A DNA stretch of 64,000 bases. Source: Mesorhizobium sp. B2-1-1. Its GTDB lineage: Bacteria > Pseudomonadota > Alphaproteobacteria > Rhizobiales > Rhizobiaceae. Position 1 is the stretch's first letter. Every line of letters begins with the position of its first letter. The position numbers and the translations under genes are program-made. Below the pieces are notes generated by a model. The model was not told where the DNA came from and made no database searches. It saw only the letters and a list, made by a program, of their open reading frames with translations. Location of the stretch: positions 4,657,501-4,721,500 of the forward strand of contig NZ_CP083954.1 of the NCBI RefSeq assembly GCF_006442975.2, given 5' to 3'. Positions 27,022 through 35,814 of the stretch are shown one piece after another.

Positions 27022-28044
27022 ATGAAAGCCACCGTCTCTGACATCGCCAGGAACTGCGAACTGTCGACGGCGACGGTCGACAGGGTGCTCAACAACCGGA
27101 AGGGGGTCAGCGCGGCCAACCGGCAGCGCGTCATGGAGGCCGCCAAGCAGCTCGGCTATCTGCCGGTCGCCGATCAGGTAACGCTCCCCTCGCGGCCGGC
27201 CAATCTGGAATTCTTCCTGCCGATCGGCAGCAACGCCTTCATGCAGGATCTGGCCATGCATATCGAGGATTATACCTCGCGCCTGCCGCTCGTTGCCTCG
27301 TGCCGGATCCACAACCTCGCCGGAATCTCGCCGAACGCTTTGCAGACCGCCGTCGAAAACCTGTCGCTGAAAGCCAACGGCGTCGGCGTCATCGCCGTCG
27401 ATCATCCCAGGACGCGCAACATCCTGCGCGACATCGTCGAGGCCGGCATTCGCCTGGTGACGCTGGTGTCCGATATTCCGGCCGCACCACGCTCGGCCTA
27501 TGTCGGCATAGACAACCGGGTGGCGGGACGGACCGCCGCACTCCTGATGGGGCGCTTCCTCGCCGACCGCGAGGGCCAGTTGGCGATGGTGGTCGGCTCG
27601 CGCTCCTATCGCGGCCATGAGGAACGTGAGATGGGTTTCCGCTCCGTGCTCGGCGAGGAGTTCCCCAACCTGAGCGTCAGCAGCGCCGTCGAGATCAACG
27701 ACGAGACCGATGCCAGCTATGCCGAAACCATGAAGGCGCTGCGCAACGAGCCGGAACTGCTCGGCATCTATTGCATTGGAGCCGGACGCTCCGGCGTTGC
27801 CAAGGCCATCCGGGAGGCCAGGCCCAACCGCAAACCGGTATTCATCTGTCACGACCTGACGAGGGAAACGCGCGGCTATCTCGTCGACGATCTAGCCGAC
27901 GTCGTCATCGACCAGAATGCCAGGCTGATCGCCGAGCAATCGGTCATCCGCCTGCTTGGCTCGATCGCATCATCGGCGCCCTACCTGACGCGGAAATTCA
28001 TCGAGCCGCGGCTGATCTTCCGGGAAAACGTCCCGGTGCAGTGA
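27022..28044 (+). CDS. LacI-family transcriptional regulator
   Basis: A 340-aa LacI-family repressor. The N-terminal helix-turn-helix and hinge are clear (ATVSDIARNCELSTATVDRV, then LNNRKGVSAANRQRVMEAAKQLGY), followed by a periplasmic-binding-like effector domain. It is 115 bases after the sugar ATPase gene in the same direction and probably responds to the importer's ligand. A palindrome at 24033-24056 is the best operator candidate. The HTH carries the family's recognition residues but the specificity is unknown. Confidence 0.88.
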   Translation: MKATVSDIARNCELSTATVDRVLNNRKGVSAANRQRVMEAAKQLGYLPVADQVTLPSRPANLEFFLPIGSNAFMQDLAMHIEDYTSRLPLVASCRIHNLAGISPNALQTAVENLSLKANGVGVIAVDHPRTRNILRDIVEAGIRLVTLVSDIPAAPRSAYVGIDNRVAGRTAALLMGRFLADREGQLAMVVGSRSYRGHEEREMGFRSVLGEEFPNLSVSSAVEINDETDASYAETMKALRNEPELLGIYCIGAGRSGVAKAIREARPNRKPVFICHDLTRETRGYLVDDLADVVIDQNARLIAEQSVIRLLGSIASSAPYLTRKFIEPRLIFRENVPVQ

Positions 28045-28131
28045 CGCGGCCCGCGAGGTCTTCCGGTCACTGTGTTCGCGAGCGATACGGCGAATCTGCA
28101 CAGCTGCTATGCACGATTCACGATTGCCGAA

Positions 28132-28167
28132 TCATTGGGCAACCCATAGCTTCTGGTTGTCGGCCAT
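28132..28167 (-). other. Very short reading frame with strong ribosome binding site (leader peptide or gene remnant)
   Basis: GGGAGGAG lies directly before ATG 28167, which opens a frame of only 11 residues (MADNQKLWVAQ) ending at 28132. The GGGAGGAG string occurs two more times just upstream on the same strand (around 28207-28217 and 28248-28257). The peptide looks like the N-terminus of a larger protein, so a truncated gene is possible. Confidence 0.3.
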
Positions 28168-28237
28168 CTACTCCTCCCAGATGCGATGCCGACGCTGAGT
28201 GGGGTGCACCTCCTCCCGCACCACATTCGAAATCGAG

Positions 28238-28272
28238 CCCGCTGCCACCTCCTCCCGGCAGCGGGCTTTTTT
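28238..28272 (+). terminator. Intrinsic terminator after the LacI gene
   Basis: CCCGCTGCC (28238-28246) and GGCAGCGGG (28257-28265) form a perfect nine-base GC-rich stem followed by CTTTTTT. It would end transcription of the sugar importer-LacI operon. The rest of the 336-base gap (28045-28380) shows only the short frame at 28132-28167. Confidence 0.88.
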
Positions 28273-28380
28273 ATTGCATGCCGGACATTTCCGGGAACGG
28301 CAGGGAACCCACGCAACATCAAAGCCACGGCAGACCGGAAGCGCACGCGCTGTCCGGCGCCAATGAGCCTTGCCGATGGA

Positions 28381-28977
28381 TCAGCCCGCGGCGGCTCCGC
28401 CCCTGAAGGACTGGATCAACCCTTCCGCCATGCGCACCAATTGCGCGCTGGGACCTTCGGTGCCAACGGTCTGCACGCTCACGCGCGCGCCTTCGCACAG
28501 CAGCGAAAGCGTATCGGCCAGAAGTTCGGCCTGGCCGATGCCGGCGCCCCGGCAGAGCGCCACCAGGCGCTCGCGCTGGGCTTCCTTGAGTTCCTTGATC
28601 ACGCGCCTGGCCGGATGGTCGGGTTCAGTCAGTTCAACCGCGGCGTTGGCCATGTCGCAGCCCCGGCAATCGGCCGTAAGCATCTCGGCCGCCTTGCGAA
28701 CCCAGGCATGCAGTTGCGCGAGCTTGTCGCCCGGGTGCTCGGCTTCGAATGCGTCCCACATCGCGCCGGCCTTTGATGCGGTGGCGCGCAGGCATTCGAT
28801 GATCAGATCGTCCTTGGATTCGAAATGACGGTAGAGCGTCATCTTGTTCGTGCCGGCAGCCTCGGTGATGGCGTCGACGCCGACGCCCTTGATGCCGTGC
28901 TTGTGGAACATGTCGCGCGCCGTCTCCAGGATCCGATCCCGGGGACGAGGACGCTCCACGACGCCGTCTGTCATCAT
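28381..28977 (-). CDS. TetR-family regulator of the RND pump
   Basis: A 198-aa TetR-family repressor with the N-terminal helix-turn-helix (residues 12-58: RILETARDMFHKHGIKGVGV, ITEAAGTNKMTLYRHFESKD) and an all-helical ligand domain. It is divergent from the RND efflux operon, the typical layout for a local repressor. An 18-base inverted repeat in the gap (29025-29069) is the likely operator. The inducer is probably a pump substrate. Confidence 0.88.
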   Translation of the reverse strand: MMTDGVVERPRPRDRILETARDMFHKHGIKGVGVDAITEAAGTNKMTLYRHFESKDDLIIECLRATASKAGAMWDAFEAEHPGDKLAQLHAWVRKAAEMLTADCRGCDMANAAVELTEPDHPARRVIKELKEAQRERLVALCRGAGIGQAELLADTLSLLCEGARVSVQTVGTEGPSAQLVRMAEGLIQSFRGGAAAG

Positions 28978-29024
28978 TGATCTCCTTTCGTTTCCAAAAA
29001 TCCCTCGGCCACCTCTTGACTAGG

Positions 29025-29069
29025 GTGTTACCGGTCTGTAACTTCCAGAATGTTACTTACTGGTAACAC
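29025..29069. promoter_or_regulatory. TetR operator candidate
   Basis: GTGTTACCGGTCTGTAAC (29025-29042) and GTTACTTACTGGTAACAC (29052-29069) are inverted copies matching at 15 of 18 positions, with a nine-base centre. A TTGAC element overlaps the left end. The site lies between the divergent TetR and pump operons, 48 bases from the tetR start. Confidence 0.7.
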
Positions 29070-29220
29070 CTATGGCGTCCGCCGTCAATAACAAGACCGT
29101 GATCTGGTCCGGCCAGATCGGGGCGGGCGAAAAATTGCATTTCATGCGGCTCCGGCCGGTGAAGAGATGAAAAACGGTTCGCGAGCATGGGCTGCGAATC
29201 GACAGACAAGGAGCCGGCCA

Positions 29221-29469
29221 ATGCCACAGCGCCGCGATCTTACCATAGATGAAGCCGTTTGGGATCCGATGATCCGGCTGGTCATGAAAGCCGACGGGGT
29301 CGATCCGCGCGCTTTCGAAACAATGCTGCGCACGCTTGCCGGTTCGCAGCGCGGCGAGGTGCCGTTGCTCCGTTCGTCGGAAGAGTTCGGACGCGGCCGG
29401 AGGCTGTCCAGGGTTGCCAGTGCGTTCGGCAGGGCAAGAGCAGCCGGAGAGGCGTGCGTGTCGTGGTAA
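29221..29469 (+). CDS. Small uncharacterised protein overlapping the RND permease
   Basis: An 82-aa protein starting MPQRRDLTIDEAVWDPMIRL. The segment up to FETMLRTLA resembles, from memory, a group of short rhizobial hypothetical proteins; no function is known. AGGAG lies upstream of ATG 29221 (AAGGAGCCGGCCA). The stop at 29467-29469 overlaps the GTG start of the RND permease by seven bases, so its translation likely drives that of the pump. The basic C-terminal half is less typical of the family and may be overlap-driven. Confidence 0.6.
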   Translation: MPQRRDLTIDEAVWDPMIRLVMKADGVDPRAFETMLRTLAGSQRGEVPLLRSSEEFGRGRRLSRVASAFGRARAAGEACVSW

Positions 29470-32400
29470 ACTTCTTCATTCACCGCCCGATCTTCGCCTC
29501 GGCGATCGCCATCATCATGGTGCTCGCCGGGACGATTTGTTATTTCCTGCTGCCCGTCTCGCAGTTTCCCGACATCACACCGCCGCAGGTCGTGGTCAGC
29601 GCCCACTATCCGGGAGCCAGCGCGCAGGTGGTCGCCGACACTGTGACGACGCCGCTGGAGCAGCAGATCAACGGCGTGCAAGGCATGACCTACATGTCGT
29701 CGACCAGCTCCAATGACGGTTCCTCGACGATCACCATCACCTTCGATGTCGGCTATTCCCTGAGCACCGCCGCCGTCGACGTCCAGAACCGCGTCTCGCA
29801 GGCTGCCTCGTCGCTGCCGGCGATCGTCAATCAGGGCGGCGTGACGATCAAGAAGCAGAATCCGAACTTTGTCCTCATCGTCAATCTCACCTCGCCCGAC
29901 GGCTCCGTCGATCCGGTGGCGCTGTCGAACCTTGCCTATCTGCAAGTGGTCGACCCGCTGAAGCGGCTGCCCGGTGTCGGTGACGTGCAGATATTCGGCG
30001 AGCGGCGCTATTCGATGCGCGTCTGGCTCGATCCGGACAAGCTCGCCAATCTCGGCATCACCGCTGTCGACGTCCAGAACGCCATTGCCGAGCAGAACGT
30101 CCAGGTGGCCGCCGGCAAGATCGGCCAGTCTCCGGCGCCTGCCGGCACCGCCTTCGAGATGCAGGTCAATGCCGTCGGCCGGTTGAGCGATCCCAAGGAG
30201 TTCGGCGACATCGTCGTGCGCGCCAACACCACCACCGGTTCGCTGGTGCGGCTGCGCGACGTCGCCCGCATCGAGCTCGGCGCCCTGCAATATTCGTCGT
30301 CGGCCTTCTTCGGCAAGGACCCGACCGTGGTGCTCGCCGTCTACCAGATGCCCGGCTCCAACGCGCTCGATCTGCAGCAGCGCGTCAAGGACAAGATGCA
30401 GGAGCTGTCCGCCCGCTTCCCCAAGGGTGTCAGCTATGCCATGCACTACGACACGACGCGCTTCGTCTCGGCCTCCATGCATGACGTGCTGATCACGCTC
30501 GGCGAGGCTCTGGTCCTCGTCGTCGCCGTGGTTTTCATCTTCCTGCAAAGCTGGCGCACCACAATCATTCCAACGATCGCCATCCCGGTGTCGCTGGTAG
30601 CGACGCTCGTCGTCATGGAGATGATGGGCTTCTCGCTCAACATGCTCTCCCTGCTCGGCATGGTGCTGGCGATCGGCCTTGTCGTCGACGACGCCATCGT
30701 GGTGGTCGAGAATGTCGAACGACAGCTCGAGGCCGGGCTGAAACCGTTGGCGGCTACCAAGGCCGCCATGGCCGAAGTCACCGGTCCGATCATCGCCACG
30801 ACAGCGGTGCTGATGGCCGTCTTCGTGCCGGTCGCCTTCATCCCCGGCGTTTCGGGACGCCTCTACAACCAGTTCGCGCTGACGGTGGCGATCTCGGTCG
30901 GCATTTCCGCCTTCAATTCGCTGACGCTGAGCCCGGCGCTGAGCGCCGCCTTCCTGCGCCATCGCCAAGGCACGCAATTCGTGCTGTTCCGCTGGTTCAA
31001 TACGGGCTTTGACAGGCTGTCGCATGCCTATGCCAATGGCGTGCGCGTCCTCATCCGTTTGCGCTGGATCATGCTCGGCCTGTTCGCGGCCGGGCTGGTC
31101 GCCACCTATTTCGTCTGGGCGAAGCTTCCCTCGACCTTCCTTCCGGTCGAGGACCAGGGCTATTTCTTTGTCGTCATCCAGTTGCCCGACGGCGCTTCGC
31201 TGGAACGGACGGACGCTGTGGCGCAGAAGGCGCGCGACATCCTGCAGGCGACGCCCGGCGTCGACATCGTCGGCTCGATCAGCGGCCTGAACTTCCTGAC
31301 CAGCGCGGCGCAGTCGAATTCCGCGGTCGAATTCGCCATCCTCAAGCCGTGGGAGGAGCGCGGTCCCGACCAGAGCGCCTCCAAGCTCGTCGCCGACGTG
31401 CGCGGCAAGCTGATGCAGATCCCGGAGGCGTTCGCGCTCTCCTTCGATCCGCCCTCGATCCCGGGCATCGGCACCACGGGCGGCTTCGAATTCGTCGTCG
31501 AGGACCTTACCGGCCGCGGCAGCACCGCGCTCAACGACGCAACGCAAGCCGTGATCGCCGAGGCGCGCAAGCAGCCGGAAATCAACCCTCAGCAGCTTTT
31601 CTCGCCATTCTCGACCTCGACGCCGCAGTTCAACTACGACCTCGACCGCGCCAAGGCGAAGCTGCTCGGGCTCAACCTGCCGGACGTCTTCAACACGCTG
31701 CAGATCTATCTCGGCTCGCTCTACGTCAACGACTTCAACCTGTTCGGCCGCACCTTCCGGGTGACCATCCAGGCCGACAAGGATGCACGCGCGGGTGCGG
31801 CCGACATTTCGCGGCTCTATGTGCGCAATGCCTCCGGCGGCATGGTGCCACTCAGCACGCTGGGCAAGCTGGTGCCGTTCGTCGGCCCGGAAACGGTGCC
31901 GCACTACAACAACAACGCCTCGGCCTCGATCAATGGCGGCGCCGCGCCCGGCTATTCGTCCGGCCAGGCGGTCGCCGCCATGGAACGGGCCGCCGCCACG
32001 GCTCTGCCAAGGGATTTCGGCTTCGAATGGACCGGCATCACCTTCCAGGAGCTCAAGGCGGGATCGATCGCGTCGGTCGTCTTCGGCCTCGCCATCGTCT
32101 TCGTCTTCCTGATCCTGGCGGCGCAATATGAGAGCTGGGCGATGCCGTTCATGGTGCTGCTGGCAGTGCCGCTCGCCTTGTTCGGCGCGTTCGTGGTGCT
32201 GTGGGTGCGCGGCATGCAGATCGACGTCTACTCGCAGATCGGCTTCGTCATGCTGATCGGCCTGGCGGCCAAGAACGCCATCCTGATCGTCGAGTTCGCC
32301 CGGCGACGGCGCGAAGAAGGCCTCAGCATCGTCGAAGCGGCGATGGAAGCGGCACGGCTGAGGCTGCGGCCGATCCTGATGACGGCCTTCGCCTTCATCC

Positions 32401-32639
32401 TGGGCGTGCTGCCGCTGATGTTCGCGACCGGCGCCGGTGCTGCCAGCCGTCAATCGATCGGCACCACCGTCTTCGGCGGCATGGTGGCGGCGACCATCCT
32501 GTCGCTGGTGTTCGTGCCGGTCTTCTATGCGGTCATCGAACAGCTGCGCGAACGGCGCGGCGGTGAAGAGCCCGCTTCCCTGCATTCCGAACCAACTGCC
32601 GAACCCGCCTTGCCGCCCATGGCGCAAGCGGCCGAATAA
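29463..32639 (+). CDS. RND (HAE1-type) multidrug efflux permease
   Basis: A protein of about 1058 aa in the AcrB/MexB-like HAE1 family, which exports hydrophobic compounds using the proton gradient. Visible are the N-terminal NFFIHRPIFASAIAIIMVLAG helix (written in part), the porter region with FPDITPPQVVVSA, and the transmembrane proton-relay segment GLVVDDAIVVVENVER near residue 405 with paired aspartates. The second-half GLAAKNAILIVEFA near residue 935 follows. GTG 29463 is chosen; GTG 29454 is possible. The fusion protein gene follows after 15 bases, but no outer-membrane channel gene is present. Confidence 0.93.
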   Translation: MVNFFIHRPIFASAIAIIMVLAGTICYFLLPVSQFPDITPPQVVVSAHYPGASAQVVADTVTTPLEQQINGVQGMTYMSSTSSNDGSSTITITFDVGYSLSTAAVDVQNRVSQAASSLPAIVNQGGVTIKKQNPNFVLIVNLTSPDGSVDPVALSNLAYLQVVDPLKRLPGVGDVQIFGERRYSMRVWLDPDKLANLGITAVDVQNAIAEQNVQVAAGKIGQSPAPAGTAFEMQVNAVGRLSDPKEFGDIVVRANTTTGSLVRLRDVARIELGALQYSSSAFFGKDPTVVLAVYQMPGSNALDLQQRVKDKMQELSARFPKGVSYAMHYDTTRFVSASMHDVLITLGEALVLVVAVVFIFLQSWRTTIIPTIAIPVSLVATLVVMEMMGFSLNMLSLLGMVLAIGLVVDDAIVVVENVERQLEAGLKPLAATKAAMAEVTGPIIATTAVLMAVFVPVAFIPGVSGRLYNQFALTVAISVGISAFNSLTLSPALSAAFLRHRQGTQFVLFRWFNTGFDRLSHAYANGVRVLIRLRWIMLGLFAAGLVATYFVWAKLPSTFLPVEDQGYFFVVIQLPDGASLERTDAVAQKARDILQATPGVDIVGSISGLNFLTSAAQSNSAVEFAILKPWEERGPDQSASKLVADVRGKLMQIPEAFALSFDPPSIPGIGTTGGFEFVVEDLTGRGSTALNDATQAVIAEARKQPEINPQQLFSPFSTSTPQFNYDLDRAKAKLLGLNLPDVFNTLQIYLGSLYVNDFNLFGRTFRVTIQADKDARAGAADISRLYVRNASGGMVPLSTLGKLVPFVGPETVPHYNNNASASINGGAAPGYSSGQAVAAMERAAATALPRDFGFEWTGITFQELKAGSIASVVFGLAIVFVFLILAAQYESWAMPFMVLLAVPLALFGAFVVLWVRGMQIDVYSQIGFVMLIGLAAKNAILIVEFARRRREEGLSIVEAAMEAARLRLRPILMTAFAFILGVLPLMFATGAGAASRQSIGTTVFGGMVAATILSLVFVPVFYAVIEQLRERRGGEEPASLHSEPTAEPALPPMAQAAE

Positions 32640-32654
32640 GATTGGAGACTGAAC

Positions 32655-33809
32655 ATGCGTAAATGGAAAATCGCTTTGGGCGCCGCTGTCGCGCTGGGTG
32701 CAATCTCGGTGGCGAGCGTTCACCTGCTCGATATGGGCAGCCTCAGCCTCAATGCCGGCACGGCCGGAGCGGCAACGCCCGCTCCCGCGGCATTCGTCAT
32801 GCCGGTGCCGGTGACCAGCGTGGTGAAGAAAACGATCCCGATCTATCTCGACTATGCCGCCCGCACCGAACCGATCCGCAGCGTCACGCTGCAGGCCAGA
32901 GTGCCGGGCTACCTGGAAGAGCAGGCCGCCGAAGACGGCGCCGACGTCAGGAAGGGCGACCTCCTCTACAGGATCGCGCCGCAGGACTTCCAGGCGGCGC
33001 TCGACCAGGCGAAGGCGCAGGTGCAGCGTGATACAGCGACGCTCGACTATGCCCGCTCCAATCTCGGCCGCGGCACCGAGCTCGCCAAGAGCGGCTATCT
33101 GGCCAAGGACAGCTTCGACCAGCGCACCAGCACCTTGCGCGAGGCGCAGGCGTCGCTGGCGCTCAACCAGGCGGCGGTCCGCTCGGCCGAGCTCAATTTG
33201 AGCTATTCGGAGATTCGCGCTCCCTTCGCAGGCCGCATCGGCCGTAACCAGGCCTCGATCGGCACGCTGGTCAGCGTCGCCGGCACGGTGCTCAACACGC
33301 TGGTGCAGCTCGACCCGATCTATGTAACCTTCAATCCGAGCGAGAGCGATCTGGCGCAGATCGAGGAAGCTCGCGCCGCCGGCCCGATCGAGGTCGAGGT
33401 GCTGCTCCCGGGCGAGACCGAAGCCCATCAGAAGGGCGAACTCACCTTCATCGACAACACGATCGACCATTCGACCGGCACCATCACCGCGCGCGCCACC
33501 ATCGGCAACGCCAAGTTCGCGCTGCTGCCTGGCCAATATGTTCGCGTCCGGCTGCACGTCAAACAGCAGCCCGATGCGCTGATGGTGCCGCAGGTCGCAC
33601 TGGGTTCGAGCCAGCTCGGCAAATATCTCTACGTCGTCGGCAAGGGCAACACGGTCGACCAGCGGCTGGTTTCGACCGGGCCGACCAGCGGCGACCTGGT
33701 CGCCATCCTGAGCGGAGTCGCGGAAGGCGACCAGGTGATAACAGGCAATCTGCAGAAGATCGGCCCTGGAATGCCGGTTTCGCCACTGCCACAGAAACCG
33801 GCCACCTGA
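32655..33809 (+). CDS. RND periplasmic adaptor (membrane fusion) protein
   Basis: A 384-aa HlyD/AcrA-type adaptor that links the RND pump to an outer-membrane channel. It has an N-terminal hydrophobic segment (WKIALGAAVALGAISVASV), a lipoyl-like split domain (VTLQARVPGYLEEQAAEDGA and LNLSYSEIRAPFAGRIGRNQ) around an alpha-helical hairpin, and the beta-barrel region. There is no lipobox cysteine, so it is anchored by the N-terminal helix. Gene order is permease then adaptor, the reverse of the common order. Confidence 0.9.
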   Translation: MRKWKIALGAAVALGAISVASVHLLDMGSLSLNAGTAGAATPAPAAFVMPVPVTSVVKKTIPIYLDYAARTEPIRSVTLQARVPGYLEEQAAEDGADVRKGDLLYRIAPQDFQAALDQAKAQVQRDTATLDYARSNLGRGTELAKSGYLAKDSFDQRTSTLREAQASLALNQAAVRSAELNLSYSEIRAPFAGRIGRNQASIGTLVSVAGTVLNTLVQLDPIYVTFNPSESDLAQIEEARAAGPIEVEVLLPGETEAHQKGELTFIDNTIDHSTGTITARATIGNAKFALLPGQYVRVRLHVKQQPDALMVPQVALGSSQLGKYLYVVGKGNTVDQRLVSTGPTSGDLVAILSGVAEGDQVITGNLQKIGPGMPVSPLPQKPAT

Positions 33810-33933
33810 CTCCCCCGCAGGCCCGGTTTCAGCGCGGCGCCCCGGCCTTCCCACAGGTCGCGGGCGCCGCTTTTGCGAGCAGCTCCGCCCGGCCAGTACC
33901 GGCGATGTGAAAAAAGCCGCAAAAGCTCTTGTT

Positions 33934-33949
33934 AGATTGTCGACAATCT
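33934..33949. promoter_or_regulatory. GntR/FCD operator candidate
   Basis: AGATTGTCGACAATCT is a perfect 16-base palindrome 37 bases ahead of the GntR start codon. The core TTGTCGACAA fits the general form of FadR/FCD-type operators (a short palindrome with T-G-T and A-C-A), so it is likely bound by the adjacent regulator. Confidence 0.65.
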
Positions 33950-33985
33950 GCTTGTCTTGCCCTTGTTTCGTCGGGAGTGGCCGGG

Positions 33986-34678
33986 ATGGCAAAGGCGGAT
34001 TTCAGTCCAATCGCGGATACGACACGACGCGCGGAGATCGTGGCGCTGCTGCGACGGGCAATCCTGACCGGCCAGTTGGAGCCGGGCCAAAAGCTCAACG
34101 AGCTCAGGATTTCCGAACAGATGCGCGTCAGCCGCGCGCCTTTGCGCGAAGCGATGCGCGAGCTGGTGCAGGAAGGTATCCTGACCAGCATCCCCTATGC
34201 CGGCACCTTCGTCATCGATGTCACCGCCAAGGACATCGACGATGTCTACTCGCTCAACAAGGTGCTCGACGAATTCGCCATCGAGCGGACATGGGAGCTG
34301 CGCGACCAGCGCTTTTTCGATGAGCTCGACCGGCGCCATGAGGCGGTGAAGCAGGCGACGCGCGACCGCGACACCACAAGGCAGATCGAAACCGCGCTGC
34401 AACTGCATGGCCTGATTCACGAATGGGCCGACAATTCCGTTCTTTTGGAAACATGGCAGCGACTGACCAGCCGGTTGCAGATGTATTTCGCCCTGCACCA
34501 GCAGGCACGCAACGAAGCCGTGCCCGCCGAGGACGTTCACGAGACCTACGTGCGGCTGCTCAAGGGCAACGACATGCGTGCTGCGCAGCGCCACGCCCGT
34601 CAACATATCGACCAAGATTTCCAAGAGCTTCTTGCCTACGCGCGCGCTCTCGAACGGCGCCCGTCGAAAGGCGCCTGA
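33986..34678 (+). CDS. GntR-family regulator, FCD type
   Basis: A 230-aa GntR regulator with a winged helix (residues 15-80; LRRAILTGQLEPGQKLNELR and SRAPLREAMRELVQEG) and an FCD all-helical effector domain with probable metal-binding histidines (LHGLIHEWADN and RHARQHIDQDF). ATG 33986 is used, since the 19 residues before it in the open frame are not family-like. It is the first gene of a unit with two enolase-superfamily enzymes and probably controls them; the overlapping palindrome upstream suggests autoregulation. Confidence 0.88.
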   Translation: MAKADFSPIADTTRRAEIVALLRRAILTGQLEPGQKLNELRISEQMRVSRAPLREAMRELVQEGILTSIPYAGTFVIDVTAKDIDDVYSLNKVLDEFAIERTWELRDQRFFDELDRRHEAVKQATRDRDTTRQIETALQLHGLIHEWADNSVLLETWQRLTSRLQMYFALHQQARNEAVPAEDVHETYVRLLKGNDMRAAQRHARQHIDQDFQELLAYARALERRPSKGA

Positions 34679-34707
34679 TCCTTCCCCAGCGGACAACGGA
34701 CATCAAC

Positions 34708-35814
34708 GTGCAGATCGCAACCATCAAAGCCTACCATGTCGTGCAGCCCTTCGTGGACGGCCCCTACCGTATGTCCAAGGGACGCGTCGCCGACGCCTTC
34801 GACGCGGTGATCGTCGCCATCACCTCGGACGATGGCATCACCGGTTGGGGCGAGATGGCGCCGCTCGGTAATTTCTATTCGGCCGCCTTCCCTGCGGGCG
34901 CCCGTGCCGGCGTTATGGAGATCGCCCCGCACCTCATCGGCCACGACCCGCGCGGCCTCGCCGGCATCGGCCGGCTGATGGACATCGTGTTCAAAGGGCA
35001 TCCCTACATCAAGTCGGCGCTCGACATGGCCTGCTGGGATCTCGCCGCGCGCGCCGCCGACGTGCCGCTGGTGACGATGCTGGGCGGCAAGGAGAGCGAT
35101 ACGGCCGAGCTCTACAAGGTCGTCACCCATGGCAGCGTCGATGCCATGGCCGCACTTGCGAAGCGCATCGTCCAGGACGGCTTCCACCGGCTGCAGGTCA
35201 AGGTCGGCGGCAACGTTCGCGACGACATCGAACGCGTCACGGCGGTCGCCGCCTCAGTGCCGAAAGACACTGTCATCTTCTGCGATGCCAATGCCGGCTG
35301 GACGCACTACCAGGCGCGCCAGTTCGCTGATGCGACGCGCTCGATCGATTACACATTCGAGCAACCCTGCACGACGATCGAGGAAAACATGTCGGTGCGC
35401 CGCATGCTCGACAAGCCGATGGTGCTCGACGAATCCGTCACCTCGCTGGAGGACATGCTGGAAATTCATCGCCGGGGCGCGGCCGACGGGCTGACGCTGA
35501 AGATCTCGCGGCTCGGCGGCGTCGGCAGGACCCGGCTGATCCGCGATGTCGCCGTCGACCTCGGCTTCATGATCACCGTCGAGGATACCGGCGGCGCCGA
35601 GATCGACACGGCGGCCATGGCGCATCTGTCGCTGTCGACGCCGCAGGAGCGCCGCCTGCACGCCATCGCCTTCCACGAATGGGTGACGGTGCGCACGGCG
35701 TCGAACAAGCCGCCGGTCACCGGCAGCCGCATGGGCGTTCCGGATGGTCCGGGCCTCGGCATCGACGTCGTCCCGGATCTGCTCGGCAAGCCCTTCTTCG
35801 AGGTCGGCCGGTGA
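34708..35814 (+). CDS. Enolase-superfamily enzyme (MR/MLE type), hydroxyproline dehydratase-like
   Basis: A 368-aa mandelate racemase/muconate-lactonising type enzyme. Visible are the lid domain (residues 1-125), the lysine motif LQVKVGGN near residue 165, the metal ligands in CDANAGW, FEQPC and LDESV (near 195, 220 and 244), and the second lysine in LKISRLGG near residue 266. Sequence features such as GPYRMSKGRVADAFDAVIV recall cis-3-hydroxyproline dehydratases or betaine epimerases, but the substrate is inferred only loosely. The start is GTG 34708; the upstream open frame overlaps the GntR gene. The next gene overlaps its stop. Confidence 0.8.
   Translation: MQIATIKAYHVVQPFVDGPYRMSKGRVADAFDAVIVAITSDDGITGWGEMAPLGNFYSAAFPAGARAGVMEIAPHLIGHDPRGLAGIGRLMDIVFKGHPYIKSALDMACWDLAARAADVPLVTMLGGKESDTAELYKVVTHGSVDAMAALAKRIVQDGFHRLQVKVGGNVRDDIERVTAVAASVPKDTVIFCDANAGWTHYQARQFADATRSIDYTFEQPCTTIEENMSVRRMLDKPMVLDESVTSLEDMLEIHRRGAADGLTLKISRLGGVGRTRLIRDVAVDLGFMITVEDTGGAEIDTAAMAHLSLSTPQERRLHAIAFHEWVTVRTASNKPPVTGSRMGVPDGPGLGIDVVPDLLGKPFFEVGR

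Noticed and set aside
29142-33992. Minus-strand open frame of 1616 codons antisense to the RND pump operon
   Set aside because: It mirrors the codon pattern of the RND permease and adaptor genes on the plus strand, is rich in His, Arg, Asp and Gly like other shadows in GC-rich DNA, and shows no domain or start signal.
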